Notes: a model not told the origin generated them from the letters alone. Positions 53,701-63,874 are shown, counted from the first letter of the stretch. The stretch: 64,000 nucleotides of DNA from Methylotenera sp. (GCA_021732365.1 JAKFVD010000016.1:117059-181058), one strand, 5' to 3'. Numbers and translations: made by a program.

Positions 53701-56340
53701 ATGTCCAAACTACTCATTGTAGAATCACCTTCTAAAGCAAAAACGCTTAAAAAATACCTTGGTAACGATTTTGAGGTGCTGGCTTCTTACGGCCATATTC
53801 GCGATTTAATTCCCAAAAATGGCGCGGTTGATCCAGCCAATAATTTCGCCATGAAATACGACATTATTGAGCGCAACGCTAAACACATGGACGCGATTAC
53901 GCGTGCGGTTAAAAATGCGGACAGCATCTATCTGGCAACCGACCCGGACCGTGAAGGTGAGGCGATTTCGTGGCATATTGCCGAGGTACTTAATGATAAA
54001 AAACTACTCAAAAACAAGCTATTAAAACGCGTTGAATTCAACGAAATCACGCAAACAGCGGTAAAACACGCCATTGATCATCCGCGCGATATTGCCATGA
54101 ACTTGGTTAATGCGCAGCAGGCACGACGTGCGCTGGATTATTTAGTCGGCTTTAATCTATCGCCGCTTTTGTGGAAAAAAATCCGCAGGGGCTTATCGGC
54201 AGGCCGTGTGCAAAGCCCAGCGCTACGTTTGATTGTAGAGCGTGAATTAGAGATTGAAGCATTCAAATCGCAAGAGTATTGGTCGATTCATTTAGACGCG
54301 CTAAAACATGCGCACAGCTTTAATGCCAAGTTAATTCAATTAAATGGCGAAAAAGTAGAACAATTTACTGTTATCAATCACGATCAGCAAGCGGATATTG
54401 TCGGCAAATTATTGCTGGCAAGTGCTGGCAAAACCACCGTTTCGCGCGTTGAGAAAAAACAACGTAGCCGTAGCCCTGCCGCGCCATTTACCACCTCTAC
54501 CTTGCAACAAGAGGCGGTGCGCAAGCTTGGTTTCACCACTTCGCGTGCCATGCGCGTGGCGCAGCAGTTATATGAAGGTGTGGATATTGGCAGCGGCACT
54601 ACTGGTTTAATTACCTATATGCGTACCGATTCGTTTAGCTTGGCGACTGAAGCGGTGATGAGTATTCGCGATTATGTGAAAAAGAATTTTGACGCCGACT
54701 ATTTGCCAAAATCGCCGATTATGTACAAAACCAAAGCCAAAAATGCGCAAGAGGCGCATGAGGCGATTCGCCCTACCGATATTGCGCGCAGCCCAACGGC
54801 CATGCGCAAATATCTGAATGACGAGCAATTTAAATTATATGAAATGATTTGGAAGCGCACGCTGGCTTGTCAGATGTCGCCCGCCAAATTTGACGCGGTG
54901 AGTGTAGATTTAAGCGTAGGCTCTGAGGCCAATCTATTCCGTGCCACAGGTCAAACCTTGGTTTTCCCCGGATTTATTGCGGTGTATATGGAAGGCCGCG
55001 ATGACGAAGAGGAAGAAGGTGAAAGTAAATTACCGCATCTTGAAGCGGGCGAAATTCTAAACGTAGAAAAAATCTATGGCGATCAACATTTTACTGAACC
55101 GCCGCCAAGATACGGTGAAGCCAGTTTAGTGAAAATTCTTGAAGAGTATGGCATTGGCCGCCCTTCTACTTACGCCAGCATTATCAGCACGCTGCAAGAC
55201 CGCGAATATGTGATTTTGGATAAAAAACGCTTTACGCCGACCGATGTTGGCCGTGTAGTGAATAAATTCTTGACCGAACATTTCACCAAATATGTGGATT
55301 ATGACTTTACCGCCAACCTAGAAAATGCATTGGACAGTGTTGCAGACGGCTCGCGCGAATGGATTCCGTTAATGGACGAATTCTGGCAGGGCTTTAATGC
55401 GCAAATCATCAGTAAAGCGGATGTAGACAGACCAGGTAACGAGTTAATCGATGAAGCCTGCCCAAAATGTGGCAAGCCGCTGCAAAAGCAATTAAGTCGT
55501 TATGGCACATTTATCGGCTGTACGGGTTATAACGCTGAACCAAAATGTGACTACAAACGCAGCATGAATGGCACTGCGCAAGCAGGTGCCGACCCTGTTA
55601 CTATTGGTATTGACGCTGAGTCTAGCAAAGAAATTTACTTGATGAACGGACCTTATGGACCGTATCTGCAAGTTGGTGTAACAGTTGAGGGTGAAAAGAA
55701 AAAGCCGAAACGTGTGAGCATTCCTAAAGAAATACCGATTACGAATGTGAATATCGATATTGCCAACATGCTGCTGTCGCTACCGCGTGATTTAGGCCTG
55801 CATCCCGAAACTAACAAAAAAATCGTGGCGAACATTGGCCGCTTTGGCCCTTATGTGAATCATGATGGAAAATTTAAATCGATTCCAAAATCCGACAGTG
55901 TGTTTAGTATTGATAACGCTGGGGCAGTCGCATTGTTGGCTGCCGCCAACACAGGCCCTGCGCCACTATTAGAACTTGGCGCGCATCCTTCTGGCGAAGG
56001 CAGAATCGAAGTGTTTGCTGGCCGCTATGGCCCTTATGTGCAACATGGAAAACTACGCGCAACCTTGCCAAAAAGTATTGAGCCTGAATCATTAACATTA
56101 GAAGAAGCGCTTGGCTTGCTGGCTGAAAAAGCCGCTAAGGATGAAGCAATAGGCAAAACTGGTACTAAAAAAGTGGCCGCTAAAAAAACGCCTGCTAAAA
56201 AACTAGTGGCTAAAAAAGCCAGCGCTGCTACTAAAACAACGGTGAATAAAGTTGCGACAAAGAAACCTGTGGCTAAAAAACCTACCGTTAAAAAGCCTAG
56301 CGAAAAAAAAGCCACGACTAAAAAAGCACTGGCCGAATAA
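53701..56340 (+). CDS. topA: DNA topoisomerase I
   Basis: TopA relaxes negatively supercoiled DNA through a covalent 5'-phosphotyrosine. The Toprim residues are in LLIVESPSKA (Glu8) and the acidic LATDPDREGE; the active-site Tyr306 lies in GLITYMRTDSF. One four-cysteine zinc ribbon (CPKCGKP ... CDYKRS, about 590-620) and GPYGPY-type C-terminal repeats follow. The last ~65 residues are a Lys/Ala/Thr repeat tail of the KKTPAKK kind, likely DNA-binding and disordered. It has 879 residues. Confidence 0.96.
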   Translation: MSKLLIVESPSKAKTLKKYLGNDFEVLASYGHIRDLIPKNGAVDPANNFAMKYDIIERNAKHMDAITRAVKNADSIYLATDPDREGEAISWHIAEVLNDKKLLKNKLLKRVEFNEITQTAVKHAIDHPRDIAMNLVNAQQARRALDYLVGFNLSPLLWKKIRRGLSAGRVQSPALRLIVERELEIEAFKSQEYWSIHLDALKHAHSFNAKLIQLNGEKVEQFTVINHDQQADIVGKLLLASAGKTTVSRVEKKQRSRSPAAPFTTSTLQQEAVRKLGFTTSRAMRVAQQLYEGVDIGSGTTGLITYMRTDSFSLATEAVMSIRDYVKKNFDADYLPKSPIMYKTKAKNAQEAHEAIRPTDIARSPTAMRKYLNDEQFKLYEMIWKRTLACQMSPAKFDAVSVDLSVGSEANLFRATGQTLVFPGFIAVYMEGRDDEEEEGESKLPHLEAGEILNVEKIYGDQHFTEPPPRYGEASLVKILEEYGIGRPSTYASIISTLQDREYVILDKKRFTPTDVGRVVNKFLTEHFTKYVDYDFTANLENALDSVADGSREWIPLMDEFWQGFNAQIISKADVDRPGNELIDEACPKCGKPLQKQLSRYGTFIGCTGYNAEPKCDYKRSMNGTAQAGADPVTIGIDAESSKEIYLMNGPYGPYLQVGVTVEGEKKKPKRVSIPKEIPITNVNIDIANMLLSLPRDLGLHPETNKKIVANIGRFGPYVNHDGKFKSIPKSDSVFSIDNAGAVALLAAANTGPAPLLELGAHPSGEGRIEVFAGRYGPYVQHGKLRATLPKSIEPESLTLEEALGLLAEKAAKDEAIGKTGTKKVAAKKTPAKKLVAKKASAATKTTVNKVATKKPVAKKPTVKKPSEKKATTKKALAE

Positions 56341-56358
56341 TAACCGCAAAGCAAAAAT

Positions 56359-56395
56359 AAAAACGGCGCTGAATTTTCACTCAGCGCCGTTTTTT
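56359..56395. terminator. Bidirectional terminator between topA and the PBP gene
   Basis: AAAAACGGCGCTGA (56359-56372) and TCAGCGCCGTTTTTT (56381-56395) pair around an 8-base loop, with T-runs on both strands. It lies between two convergent genes and should end both transcripts. Confidence 0.92.
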
Positions 56396-56408
56396 CATTT
56401 CATCAGTA

Positions 56409-57491
56409 TTAAGAAATTCTGCCCGCCACTGTTTCTTTTATTGCTGGCTCAAGCTGCAAACTATCCACTTGGCCTGTCGTTGTTACTTTTGGCTCACTGT
56501 TGTATTCCATCCACTTACGTACACGGTTAGCATCACCAATACGGGTTAATTTACCGTTTGAATCTAAAAGTACAATAATCATTGGCTCGCCTGCAATCTG
56601 CGCCTGCATCACCAAACAGCGGCCAGCTTCAGAAATATAGCCTGTTTTTGATAAGCCAATTTGCCATTCACCACCGCGCACCAAGCCGTTGGTGTTATTA
56701 AAGTTAACACCATAAGTATGTCCATTTACATAAACTTCATGTGATGGACTGGTGCTTGCCATTCTGATTTCTGGATATTGATACGCGGCTTGTACCATTT
56801 TTGCTAAATCTTCTGCAGTAGACATATTATTGCTGTCTAGGCCAGTTGGGTCAGCAAAATGTGTGCTGTCTAAACCCAATTCAATTGCTTTAACGTTCAT
56901 GGCTTTAACAAACGCGTAACGGCCCCCTGGATAATGGCGACTAATCGCAGATGCTGCTCGATTTTCAGAAGCCATCAAAGCCAATTGCAACATATCACTA
57001 CGGCTTAATTCTGCCCCTACTTTAAGCCGTGAACTAGTCCCTTTTAAATAATCGATATCTTCATTAGAAATAGTCAGTGTATCGTCTAATGATTGCTTTG
57101 CATCTAGCATCACCATGGCGGTCATTAATTTAGTAATTGATGCTATTGGCGTTGGCGCATTGGTGTTTTTTGCATAGATGACTTCACCTGTATTCTGATT
57201 AATAATCAATGCTTTAGAGGATGAAAGTTCTAACATTCCGCTTGCATCAAAGCGGTCAGCTGCCAAATATTGTGCTTGCGTAAAAGTAGGCGCTTTGCGC
57301 GCACTACGTGATTTATAAGTCACTTTTTTAATACGCGCGCGTGATGAAACGCGAGATTTGCTAACGCCGCTTTTTTGGCTAGTATGAATACGTTTTTGCG
57401 ATTTCTTTTGTACAGCCAAAGATTCTATTGGTGTCGCCACCAAAGAAAATGCCACATAAAATAGCATTAACTTTTTGAGTAATTTAATCAT
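56409..57491 (-). CDS. pbpG: D-alanyl-D-alanine endopeptidase (PBP7/8-like)
   Basis: This is a peptidase S11 enzyme that cleaves peptidoglycan cross-links. A signal segment (about 5-27) is followed by a basic, Ser/Lys/Arg-rich linker (28-67). The catalytic motifs are S118-x-x-K121 (SITK), S175-E-N177 and K282-T-G284. Its 360 residues include a longer N-terminal basic stretch than typical PbpG. The assignment to PBP7/8 rather than a DacA carboxypeptidase rests on length and motif context. Confidence 0.85.
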   Translation of the reverse strand: MIKLLKKLMLFYVAFSLVATPIESLAVQKKSQKRIHTSQKSGVSKSRVSSRARIKKVTYKSRSARKAPTFTQAQYLAADRFDASGMLELSSSKALIINQNTGEVIYAKNTNAPTPIASITKLMTAMVMLDAKQSLDDTLTISNEDIDYLKGTSSRLKVGAELSRSDMLQLALMASENRAASAISRHYPGGRYAFVKAMNVKAIELGLDSTHFADPTGLDSNNMSTAEDLAKMVQAAYQYPEIRMASTSPSHEVYVNGHTYGVNFNNTNGLVRGGEWQIGLSKTGYISEAGRCLVMQAQIAGEPMIIVLLDSNGKLTRIGDANRVRKWMEYNSEPKVTTTGQVDSLQLEPAIKETVAGRIS

Positions 57492-57720
57492 GTTACAACC
57501 TTTAATTCAACACCGTTTAAACAAATAATATATAAAAAATGTTTATTTGTCATTAGCTTAGCGTAGATTTGTAAAATAAATATTAACATATTTTGTGTTT
57601 AGGCTTTTTTGACACAGATGCTAAAAATTTCAAATGAAACTTCAGCATTAAAGTAAGTGACAAATGCAGACGATATGAGAAAATAACTACACTTAATCAA
57701 ACCTAATATTATATAAAATA

Positions 57721-58101
57721 ATGAAATTTCCTGATACCTATCATTACACCACTGACCATTTATGGGTTAGCCAATCCGCTACAGGCGAGTGGCTTGCTGG
57801 CATTACCGATTATGCGCAAGATTTGTTGGGTGATATTGTGTTTATTCAACCCCCCAATATTGGCGATTCTATACAAAATGGTGTTGCTTGCGGTGTTGTA
57901 GAATCGGTTAAAACTGGCTCAGACTTACATGCGCCGATGAATGGTGTTGTCACTGAAATCAATGATGCATTACTCAATGCACCAGAAGACATCAATGAAA
58001 AACCTTACTCTGCTTGGATATTTAAATTTAAACCGTTAGATGATTCAGAAATTGGCCATTTTTTAACTGCGACTGCTTATGCAGATTTAATTAAACAGTA
58101 A
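57721..58101 (+). CDS. gcvH: Glycine cleavage system H-like protein (stand-alone)
   Basis: This is a lipoyl-carrier protein. The lipoylated Lys64 lies in GVVESVKTGSDLHAPMNG, and the N-terminal YHYTTDHLWV is close to the usual HEWV form. The 126 residues match GcvH. No gcvT or gcvP gene is present in the window, so it is either an isolated member of a complete system encoded elsewhere or a lipoate-related carrier with another role. It converges with the coiled-coil gene with two bases between stops. Confidence 0.92.
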   Translation: MKFPDTYHYTTDHLWVSQSATGEWLAGITDYAQDLLGDIVFIQPPNIGDSIQNGVACGVVESVKTGSDLHAPMNGVVTEINDALLNAPEDINEKPYSAWIFKFKPLDDSEIGHFLTATAYADLIKQ

Positions 58102-58103
58102 AG

Positions 58104-59069
58104 TCAAGGTAATACAAACTTTACTTTCAATAATAATTGTTGTAATTCTTCGGTTAATTGAAGCCTTAAATCTTGCTCAAGTGCTGGTAATGCGCTTGCT
58201 AAAATCTGCTGAATATTGTCGCGCAACACCTCTTGTACAGCAGGTAAATCTGCGTTCACTGCAGTCAAAAAGCTCTCTTTCAAAGTCAAACTTTGCAGAT
58301 TCATTTCTTCTATAAACTTGGCTTTAACTTCACCAACTGCTGCCGTATAAATATCAGGTACTGCTGCATTTAAATCGTTGCGCACTTGCGCTATGGCTTC
58401 ATCATGTATGGTCTGCATCTGTTGCTGTAATGCTTGGTTTGCTTGCTGCGATATCTCTTGGTAAAAATTAGTCAGCGCATCGTTGGCTTGCGTTTGCTGT
58501 TGTTGCAGAGATGCACTCTGAAAAGCTTGCATCTCTTGCGTCAATTCACTTGCAACACGCTCTGTTGTTTCTGTTTTGAGTGCTTCTACATATGTACTGA
58601 TTTCAGCCGTTGCCGCATGAGTGGATGACTGCATCACATCTGATAGCAATCGATCCACTTTAGTTACTGCGCTTGTTTGTAATACAGCTATTTTTTCTTG
58701 CAGACTAGCATGCACCAAATCTGCACTGGCTTGATACATACGTGGCAATTCGGTTTTAAGGTCAGCTTTTGTTTTATCAACGAAATCGCTCACACTGGTT
58801 TCAATGGTCAGCTTGGTCTGACCTATCTCATCTTGCAGCTCGTGAACTAAATCTTTTTTTAGCGTATCGCGCAAACTATCTAATACTGCTTGCGTGATTT
58901 CTGCTTCTAGCCTTGGCCTAACATGAGCCGTAACACGCGAAATAAACTCTGGTGTAATACCCAAAGTTGGATCTGCTTGCTTATTTGCTTGTGGTTCAGC
59001 CTTATTTTTTGGCTGATACACCTCTGTTAGCACTGGAATTTTGCTGTCTAATGATGAATTATCGGTCAA
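58104..59069 (-). CDS. Uncharacterised coiled-coil protein downstream of holC
   Basis: I do not recognise a family. The 321 residues are almost entirely predicted helix: a short Pro/Lys-rich start (1-40), then long heptad-like stretches rich in Ala, Glu, Gln, Thr and Leu (about 45-315). No signal peptide, membrane segment or enzymatic motif is visible. The start is TTG (59067-59069), eight bases after the holC stop, with AGAGA upstream. It is in the pepA-holC direction and probably co-transcribed. A structural or scaffold role is a guess. Confidence 0.72.
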   Translation of the reverse strand: MTDNSSLDSKIPVLTEVYQPKNKAEPQANKQADPTLGITPEFISRVTAHVRPRLEAEITQAVLDSLRDTLKKDLVHELQDEIGQTKLTIETSVSDFVDKTKADLKTELPRMYQASADLVHASLQEKIAVLQTSAVTKVDRLLSDVMQSSTHAATAEISTYVEALKTETTERVASELTQEMQAFQSASLQQQQTQANDALTNFYQEISQQANQALQQQMQTIHDEAIAQVRNDLNAAVPDIYTAAVGEVKAKFIEEMNLQSLTLKESFLTAVNADLPAVQEVLRDNIQQILASALPALEQDLRLQLTEELQQLLLKVKFVLP

Positions 59070-59077
59070 AGTAATCT

Positions 59078-59551
59078 CTATTCCGCGCTTACCGCTGTTA
59101 ATGTTGATTCAGTTTGTTTGGCGTAATCAATATGCCGAATTTCATAGCCTCTATCGCGATAAAACTTATAGCGAAGACGCCCATTTTGCTTATCAGATTC
59201 ATCATTGCCGACCATCTCGACCAAATGCGTAAAGCGACTAAAAAATTGCGGCTCTTGCGCCGTTAAGTTAATCAGCAATTCATCTTGAATAACAGTATCA
59301 ACCTGCCCTGCTATATTATTTTTGCAAGCGATAATAATAGGGGTTTTTGCCGCATGCGTATGGTTAGCCATCACATTTGGCAAAAAGCTGGTTGCCTGCT
59401 GTTGCCATAAGCCATCAGAGACCTGAGCGGCACTGTTGATATCTTCAGTGAATACAGTGATTTGTCTGCGCTTTAGCAAGGCTTTTTCGACCAGAGTTGC
59501 CAGTAGGTCTGGTTTGTTTGCAACGTTAGAATAAAACTCAATTCTGGTCAT
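59078..59551 (-). CDS. holC: DNA polymerase III subunit chi
   Basis: Chi links the replicative clamp loader to single-strand binding protein. The N-terminus MTRIEFYSNVANKP and the FTEDINSAAQVSDGLWQQQATSFLPNV block are typical of HolC; 157 residues. It follows pepA by 23 bases, the same pepA-holC order seen in E. coli and many proteobacteria. Confidence 0.9.
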   Translation of the reverse strand: MTRIEFYSNVANKPDLLATLVEKALLKRRQITVFTEDINSAAQVSDGLWQQQATSFLPNVMANHTHAAKTPIIIACKNNIAGQVDTVIQDELLINLTAQEPQFFSRFTHLVEMVGNDESDKQNGRLRYKFYRDRGYEIRHIDYAKQTESTLTAVSAE

Positions 59552-59574
59552 GCCAAATCTTTTAGGCCTTCATT

Positions 59575-61053
59575 TTAAGCGGCGCGTTGGATCAAAAATG
59601 TGGTCAGCAATGGCACGGGGCGGCCTGTACCGCCTTTTTCTTTGCCGCTTTTCCATGCAGTACCAGCAATATCCAAATGCGCCCAATCATACTTTTTAGC
59701 GAAGCGAGATAAAAAGCAAGCAGCAGTGATGCTACCACCAGCGCGGCCGCCAATATTCGCCATATCAGCAAAGTTGCTGTCTAGCTGGCTTTGAAACTCT
59801 TCCCACAACGGCATATGCCAAGCTCTATCGTGCGCAGCTTCACCAGCTTCTAGCAATTCTTTGGCAAGCGCATCTTTGTTACTGAATATAGCGCTCGGAT
59901 GATGGCCCAACGCAATCACGCAAGCACCTGTTAACGTGGCAATATCGACCACCGCGCTTGGCTCAAAACGCTCTGCATAGGTCAGCGCATCACATAAAAT
60001 CAAGCGCCCCTCTGCATCGGTATTCAGTACTTCAATCGTTAAACCTGCCATTGAAGTCAGAATATCACCTGGTTTGATGGCACCTGCATCTGGCATATTT
60101 TCACAAGTTGGAATCACGGCCACCACATTGATGGCTAAATCCATCTCACCAATCGCTTTAAATGTGCCTAGTACACTCGCTGCACCGCACATATCGTATT
60201 TCATTTCATCCATATCACCACCTGGTTTCAATGAAATACCGCCAGTATCAAAGGTAATCCCTTTACCCACCAGCACTACTGGTTTTTGCGATTTTTTACC
60301 TTTTAAGTGCTGCAAAACGATTAAGCGTGGCGGCTCTACGCTGCCCTGTGCAACGCCTAAAAACGAACCCATGCCCAACTTCTCAATTTCAGCGCGCTCT
60401 AGCACCTCAACCTTAAAGCCATATTGCTTGGCCATTAGCTTAGCCTGCTCGCCCAAATAGCTAGGCGTACAAATATTTGGTGGCAGATTACCTAAATCTT
60501 TTGCAACCGTGACGCCAGCCGCAATAGCTGCGCCTTGTTTAATGGCAGATTCAGCGGCAACGTTATCCGCTTTATCCACATAAATCGTCACTTTAGTCAA
60601 AGTGATTGGGTCTGCTTTCTTGGCTTTAATCGCATTGACTTGGTAAGTCGCGTCCAAGACAACTTCTACCAATTGCGCCACTTTTGCATGCGTATCCGAT
60701 TTCTTAATCGCGATTTCAGCTAAAAATAGGCTGGCATGCGCCACGCCTTTTGGCAGCGCTTTAACAGCGGCACGTACCGCTTGGCGATATTGCTTTTCAG
60801 TAAATTCATCTTGCTTACCTAAACCGACCAAAAGCACGCGACTGGCATCAACACCGCTTAGATGGTGCAACACAAGGCATGCATTCAGCTTGCCTTCAAA
60901 ATCCCCATTTTTTAAAACGGTGGAAATGGCTTTATCTGAAGCTTTATCCAGCTCTTTTGCCGCGTCGCTTAATTTATTGCCTTCAAATACACCTACGATG
61001 GCGCAATCTGAGCGTTGTTTTTCAGGATTTCCGTTTTTTATGCTAAATTCCAT
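59575..61053 (-). CDS. pepA: Leucyl aminopeptidase
   Basis: This is a dinuclear metal aminopeptidase (M17). The metal-binding and catalytic blocks GKGITFDTGGISLKPGGDMDEMKYDM and NTDAEGRLIL are intact. It has 492 residues with an N-terminal macro-like domain. It is divergent from lptF and is followed by holC. In some bacteria PepA also acts as a DNA-binding protein; nothing here tests that. Confidence 0.96.
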   Translation of the reverse strand: MEFSIKNGNPEKQRSDCAIVGVFEGNKLSDAAKELDKASDKAISTVLKNGDFEGKLNACLVLHHLSGVDASRVLLVGLGKQDEFTEKQYRQAVRAAVKALPKGVAHASLFLAEIAIKKSDTHAKVAQLVEVVLDATYQVNAIKAKKADPITLTKVTIYVDKADNVAAESAIKQGAAIAAGVTVAKDLGNLPPNICTPSYLGEQAKLMAKQYGFKVEVLERAEIEKLGMGSFLGVAQGSVEPPRLIVLQHLKGKKSQKPVVLVGKGITFDTGGISLKPGGDMDEMKYDMCGAASVLGTFKAIGEMDLAINVVAVIPTCENMPDAGAIKPGDILTSMAGLTIEVLNTDAEGRLILCDALTYAERFEPSAVVDIATLTGACVIALGHHPSAIFSNKDALAKELLEAGEAAHDRAWHMPLWEEFQSQLDSNFADMANIGGRAGGSITAACFLSRFAKKYDWAHLDIAGTAWKSGKEKGGTGRPVPLLTTFLIQRAA

Positions 61054-61170
61054 TGCTAGTCCTTTTAGATTTAAAGCTATTTACTAAAGCTTTCATTTTA
61101 TTTAATTCGTTTTAACCAATTATCCAGCGTTTTTGGGCGAAATCAAAGCCCAAATTGGAACAATATTAAA

Positions 61171-62301
61171 TTGCGTATATTCAAAAAATCATTATTGCAT
61201 GAGTTGATTAGCACCGCTGGTGCGCTGTTTTTAATACTGATGGGTATTGTCGTTGCGCAGCGCGCGGGTAATCTGATTCGATTAGCGTCCAAGGGAATCT
61301 TGCCAAATGACGCCATCACTACTTTGTTAGGCTTTAACATGGTTAAGTTCCTGCCCATGATTTTATCGCTGACCATATTCCTTAGTGTGCTGCTCACATT
61401 GACGCGCTGGCATCGTGATTCCGAAATGGCGGTCTGGTTTAGCTCTGGCTTAAGCATCAGCAAATGGATACGCCCCATCTTAAACTTTGCCATTCCCGTT
61501 GTGATTGTGGTTTCTGTACTGAGCTTTTTAGTGATGCCGTGGGCCACACAAAAAGTAGAAGATTATCGCGTGCAGCTTAAAAGCCGCGATGAGCTGGCAT
61601 CCATTACCCCTGGCGTATTTAAAGAATCCAATGGCGGTGAGCGTATCTATTTTGTAGAAAGCTTCGACGAGCTTGGTAATGTCGTTAAAAACATTTTTGT
61701 GCAATCGACCCAACATCAAAAAACAGGCGTGATTGTGGCCTCTGAAGGTGGCCGAGAAAAAGCCAAAAATGGTGATAATTTTATCGTGCTGGAAAAAGGG
61801 CGGCGCTATGAAGGTAAACCAGATACGGCTGAAGTTTCTACAACGGAATTTGAACGCTATGCCATCCGCATAGAAACCAAAGAAGTAGCGCGCGAACCCA
61901 ACAGCACCAATGCAACCTCTACTCAAGAGTTATTGGGCAGCCAATCGCCTGCCGACGCTGCAGAGTTGCAATGGCGCTTAGCGATTCCAATCTCGGCGCT
62001 GATATTGGTTTTATTGGCCGTACCACTTAGCTTTGTAGATCCTCGTGCTGGTCGCTCACTTAACTTAATGTTTGCACTGTTAATCTATATCATCTACAAC
62101 AATATGCTCAGCATTTTTCAGGCATGGGTAACGCAGGGGCGCCTAAGCACCATGATTGGCTTATGGCCAGTACATCTGTTTTTCTTAATATTGGCGGTCT
62201 ATATGTATTATCGCCGCACCTATTTATTACCGATTATGCCTGTGTTTTTATCCACGCTTTGGTCTGGCAAACGCTTTAAAAGTAGGCAATTAAGCCCATG
62301 A
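61171..62301 (+). CDS. lptF: LPS export permease LptF
   Basis: LptF is one of the two permeases of the LptB2FG complex that extracts lipopolysaccharide from the inner membrane. Hydrophobic segments lie near residues 10-30, 50-75, 95-120 and three more after 270, with a periplasmic beta-jellyroll between. The start is TTG at 61171. It has 376 residues. It overlaps lptG by four bases (ATGA) and is divergent from pepA, a widely conserved arrangement. Confidence 0.95.
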   Translation: MRIFKKSLLHELISTAGALFLILMGIVVAQRAGNLIRLASKGILPNDAITTLLGFNMVKFLPMILSLTIFLSVLLTLTRWHRDSEMAVWFSSGLSISKWIRPILNFAIPVVIVVSVLSFLVMPWATQKVEDYRVQLKSRDELASITPGVFKESNGGERIYFVESFDELGNVVKNIFVQSTQHQKTGVIVASEGGREKAKNGDNFIVLEKGRRYEGKPDTAEVSTTEFERYAIRIETKEVAREPNSTNATSTQELLGSQSPADAAELQWRLAIPISALILVLLAVPLSFVDPRAGRSLNLMFALLIYIIYNNMLSIFQAWVTQGRLSTMIGLWPVHLFFLILAVYMYYRRTYLLPIMPVFLSTLWSGKRFKSRQLSP

Positions 62302-63386
62302 ATATTTTCAATCGTTATTTTTGGCAAGAAACCTGCATTAATATTTTAATGATTATGCTGGGTTTGTTAGCCTTATTTTCCTTCTTCGATTTGATTCAAG
62401 AGCTGGATACGCTTGGCCGCGGTGATTACGGGATTAGCACCATGCTCATGTTTGTTGCGTTAAGTATCCCAGGCCATATTTACGAAGTAGTTCCAGTAGC
62501 CGTTTTAGTGGGCATGATGTATAGCCTTGGTACGCTGGCGCGTAATTCTGAGCTAGTAGTCATGCGTGTAAGTGGCATTTCTGTTGTTGATATTGGCTGG
62601 ATTTTGATTAAAGTCGGCTTTTTGTTCACAGTAATTACTTTTTTAGTGGGCGAGTTAATCACGCCAATCAGTGAAAAAATGGCGCAGCGCATGCGCATTA
62701 AAGCCACCGATTCAGTCGTTGCCCAAGATTTTAAAACGGGCCTCTGGGTAAAAGACGCTAAAAGCTTTGTGAATGTAGAAAACGTGCTGCCAGACGCCAG
62801 CTTATTAAATATTCATATTTACGAATTTGATGAAAACTTTAGATTACGCAGCATTAGTAACGCCAAAAGTGGCGCTTTTGAAGATGAGCGTTGGCGCTTA
62901 TCCAAGGTTACACAAACCAAATTTAACAACGCTAAAGTGATTCAGCAGAGCAATATTCAGACACAGTTCTTTAACGAAGCCAATTGGAAATCGTTGATTC
63001 GGCCAGAATTGCTTAACGTGTTACTAGTGGCCCCTGAAAAAATGTCTGCATGGAATCTTTATTCGTTTATCAACCACTTAAGCGCCAATAAACAAAAAAC
63101 TACGCGTTACGAAGTGGCGCTATGGGCAAAAATGATTTACCCGCTGGCTTGCATGGTGATGGTGATTTTGGCTTTGCCGTTTGGGTTTTTGCAACAACGC
63201 TCGGATGGCACTAGCGCGAAAATTTTTATCGGCATATTGCTAGGGGTTGTCTATCAAATTATGAATCGGGTGTTTATTCATTTAGGCGTGCTCAATGATT
63301 GGCCGCCGTTAATGAGCGCGATTATTCCAACTATTTTATTCTTGCTTGCTGGGTTAAGTATGCTGTTTTTGGTGGAACGGCGCTAG
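62298..63386 (+). CDS. lptG: LPS export permease LptG
   Basis: LptG is the partner permease of LptF. The 362 residues have the same six-helix plus periplasmic jellyroll plan, with the conserved LREHNI-free N-terminus MNIFNRYFWQETCINILMIM. Its stop is directly adjacent to the end of the convergent RDD gene. Start overlap with lptF indicates translational coupling. Confidence 0.95.
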   Translation: MNIFNRYFWQETCINILMIMLGLLALFSFFDLIQELDTLGRGDYGISTMLMFVALSIPGHIYEVVPVAVLVGMMYSLGTLARNSELVVMRVSGISVVDIGWILIKVGFLFTVITFLVGELITPISEKMAQRMRIKATDSVVAQDFKTGLWVKDAKSFVNVENVLPDASLLNIHIYEFDENFRLRSISNAKSGAFEDERWRLSKVTQTKFNNAKVIQQSNIQTQFFNEANWKSLIRPELLNVLLVAPEKMSAWNLYSFINHLSANKQKTTRYEVALWAKMIYPLACMVMVILALPFGFLQQRSDGTSAKIFIGILLGVVYQIMNRVFIHLGVLNDWPPLMSAIIPTILFLLAGLSMLFLVERR

Positions 63387-63839
63387 CTACTTAACCGTTT
63401 TTTTAGTATGAATAAAATGTGACTTAAGTATTCTATCGTGTAGATACAATCGGTTTTTATCCACTAAAGCCCATAAAAACCCCAGCCCGAAAATACAGGC
63501 AGATGCGCTAGCCAACACATAACGAAGCATCGCTTGCTGGGTGCTCAATATAGTGCCAGTTTCATTTACCAGTTGCATGCGCCAAGTTTGGGTTGCCAGT
63601 GTTTGCCCACTTTTATTCCAACACCATACAAAATAAGCACCTGTCACTAGCCATAGTGAAGTCTGCAAAAGAAAACGCTTATACGATTGCGTGGCATCTC
63701 CAAATAAAACCACAAATATCCATGCACAGATAAACCACAGCGCAATCAATAATAGTAACTCATAAACGCAGGCGGCTAGCAATCTGAAATAGCCAATCTT
63801 ATCGTGCGCATCGACTGTGCTTGTCGGTTTTTCGGTCAT
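63387..63839 (-). CDS. RDD-family membrane protein
   Basis: This is a small membrane protein of the RDD family, whose members have generally unknown or transport-related roles. Four hydrophobic segments are visible in 150 residues. The family Asp/Arg signature region is recognisable as LATQTWRMQLVNETG and YLHDRILKS. It is convergent with lptG, ending one base from it. Confidence 0.8.
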   Translation of the reverse strand: MTEKPTSTVDAHDKIGYFRLLAACVYELLLLIALWFICAWIFVVLFGDATQSYKRFLLQTSLWLVTGAYFVWCWNKSGQTLATQTWRMQLVNETGTILSTQQAMLRYVLASASACIFGLGFLWALVDKNRLYLHDRILKSHFIHTKKTVK

Positions 63840-63874
63840 TTTATTCGGTTAACTTTTAAAATATTGGCAAGAAA

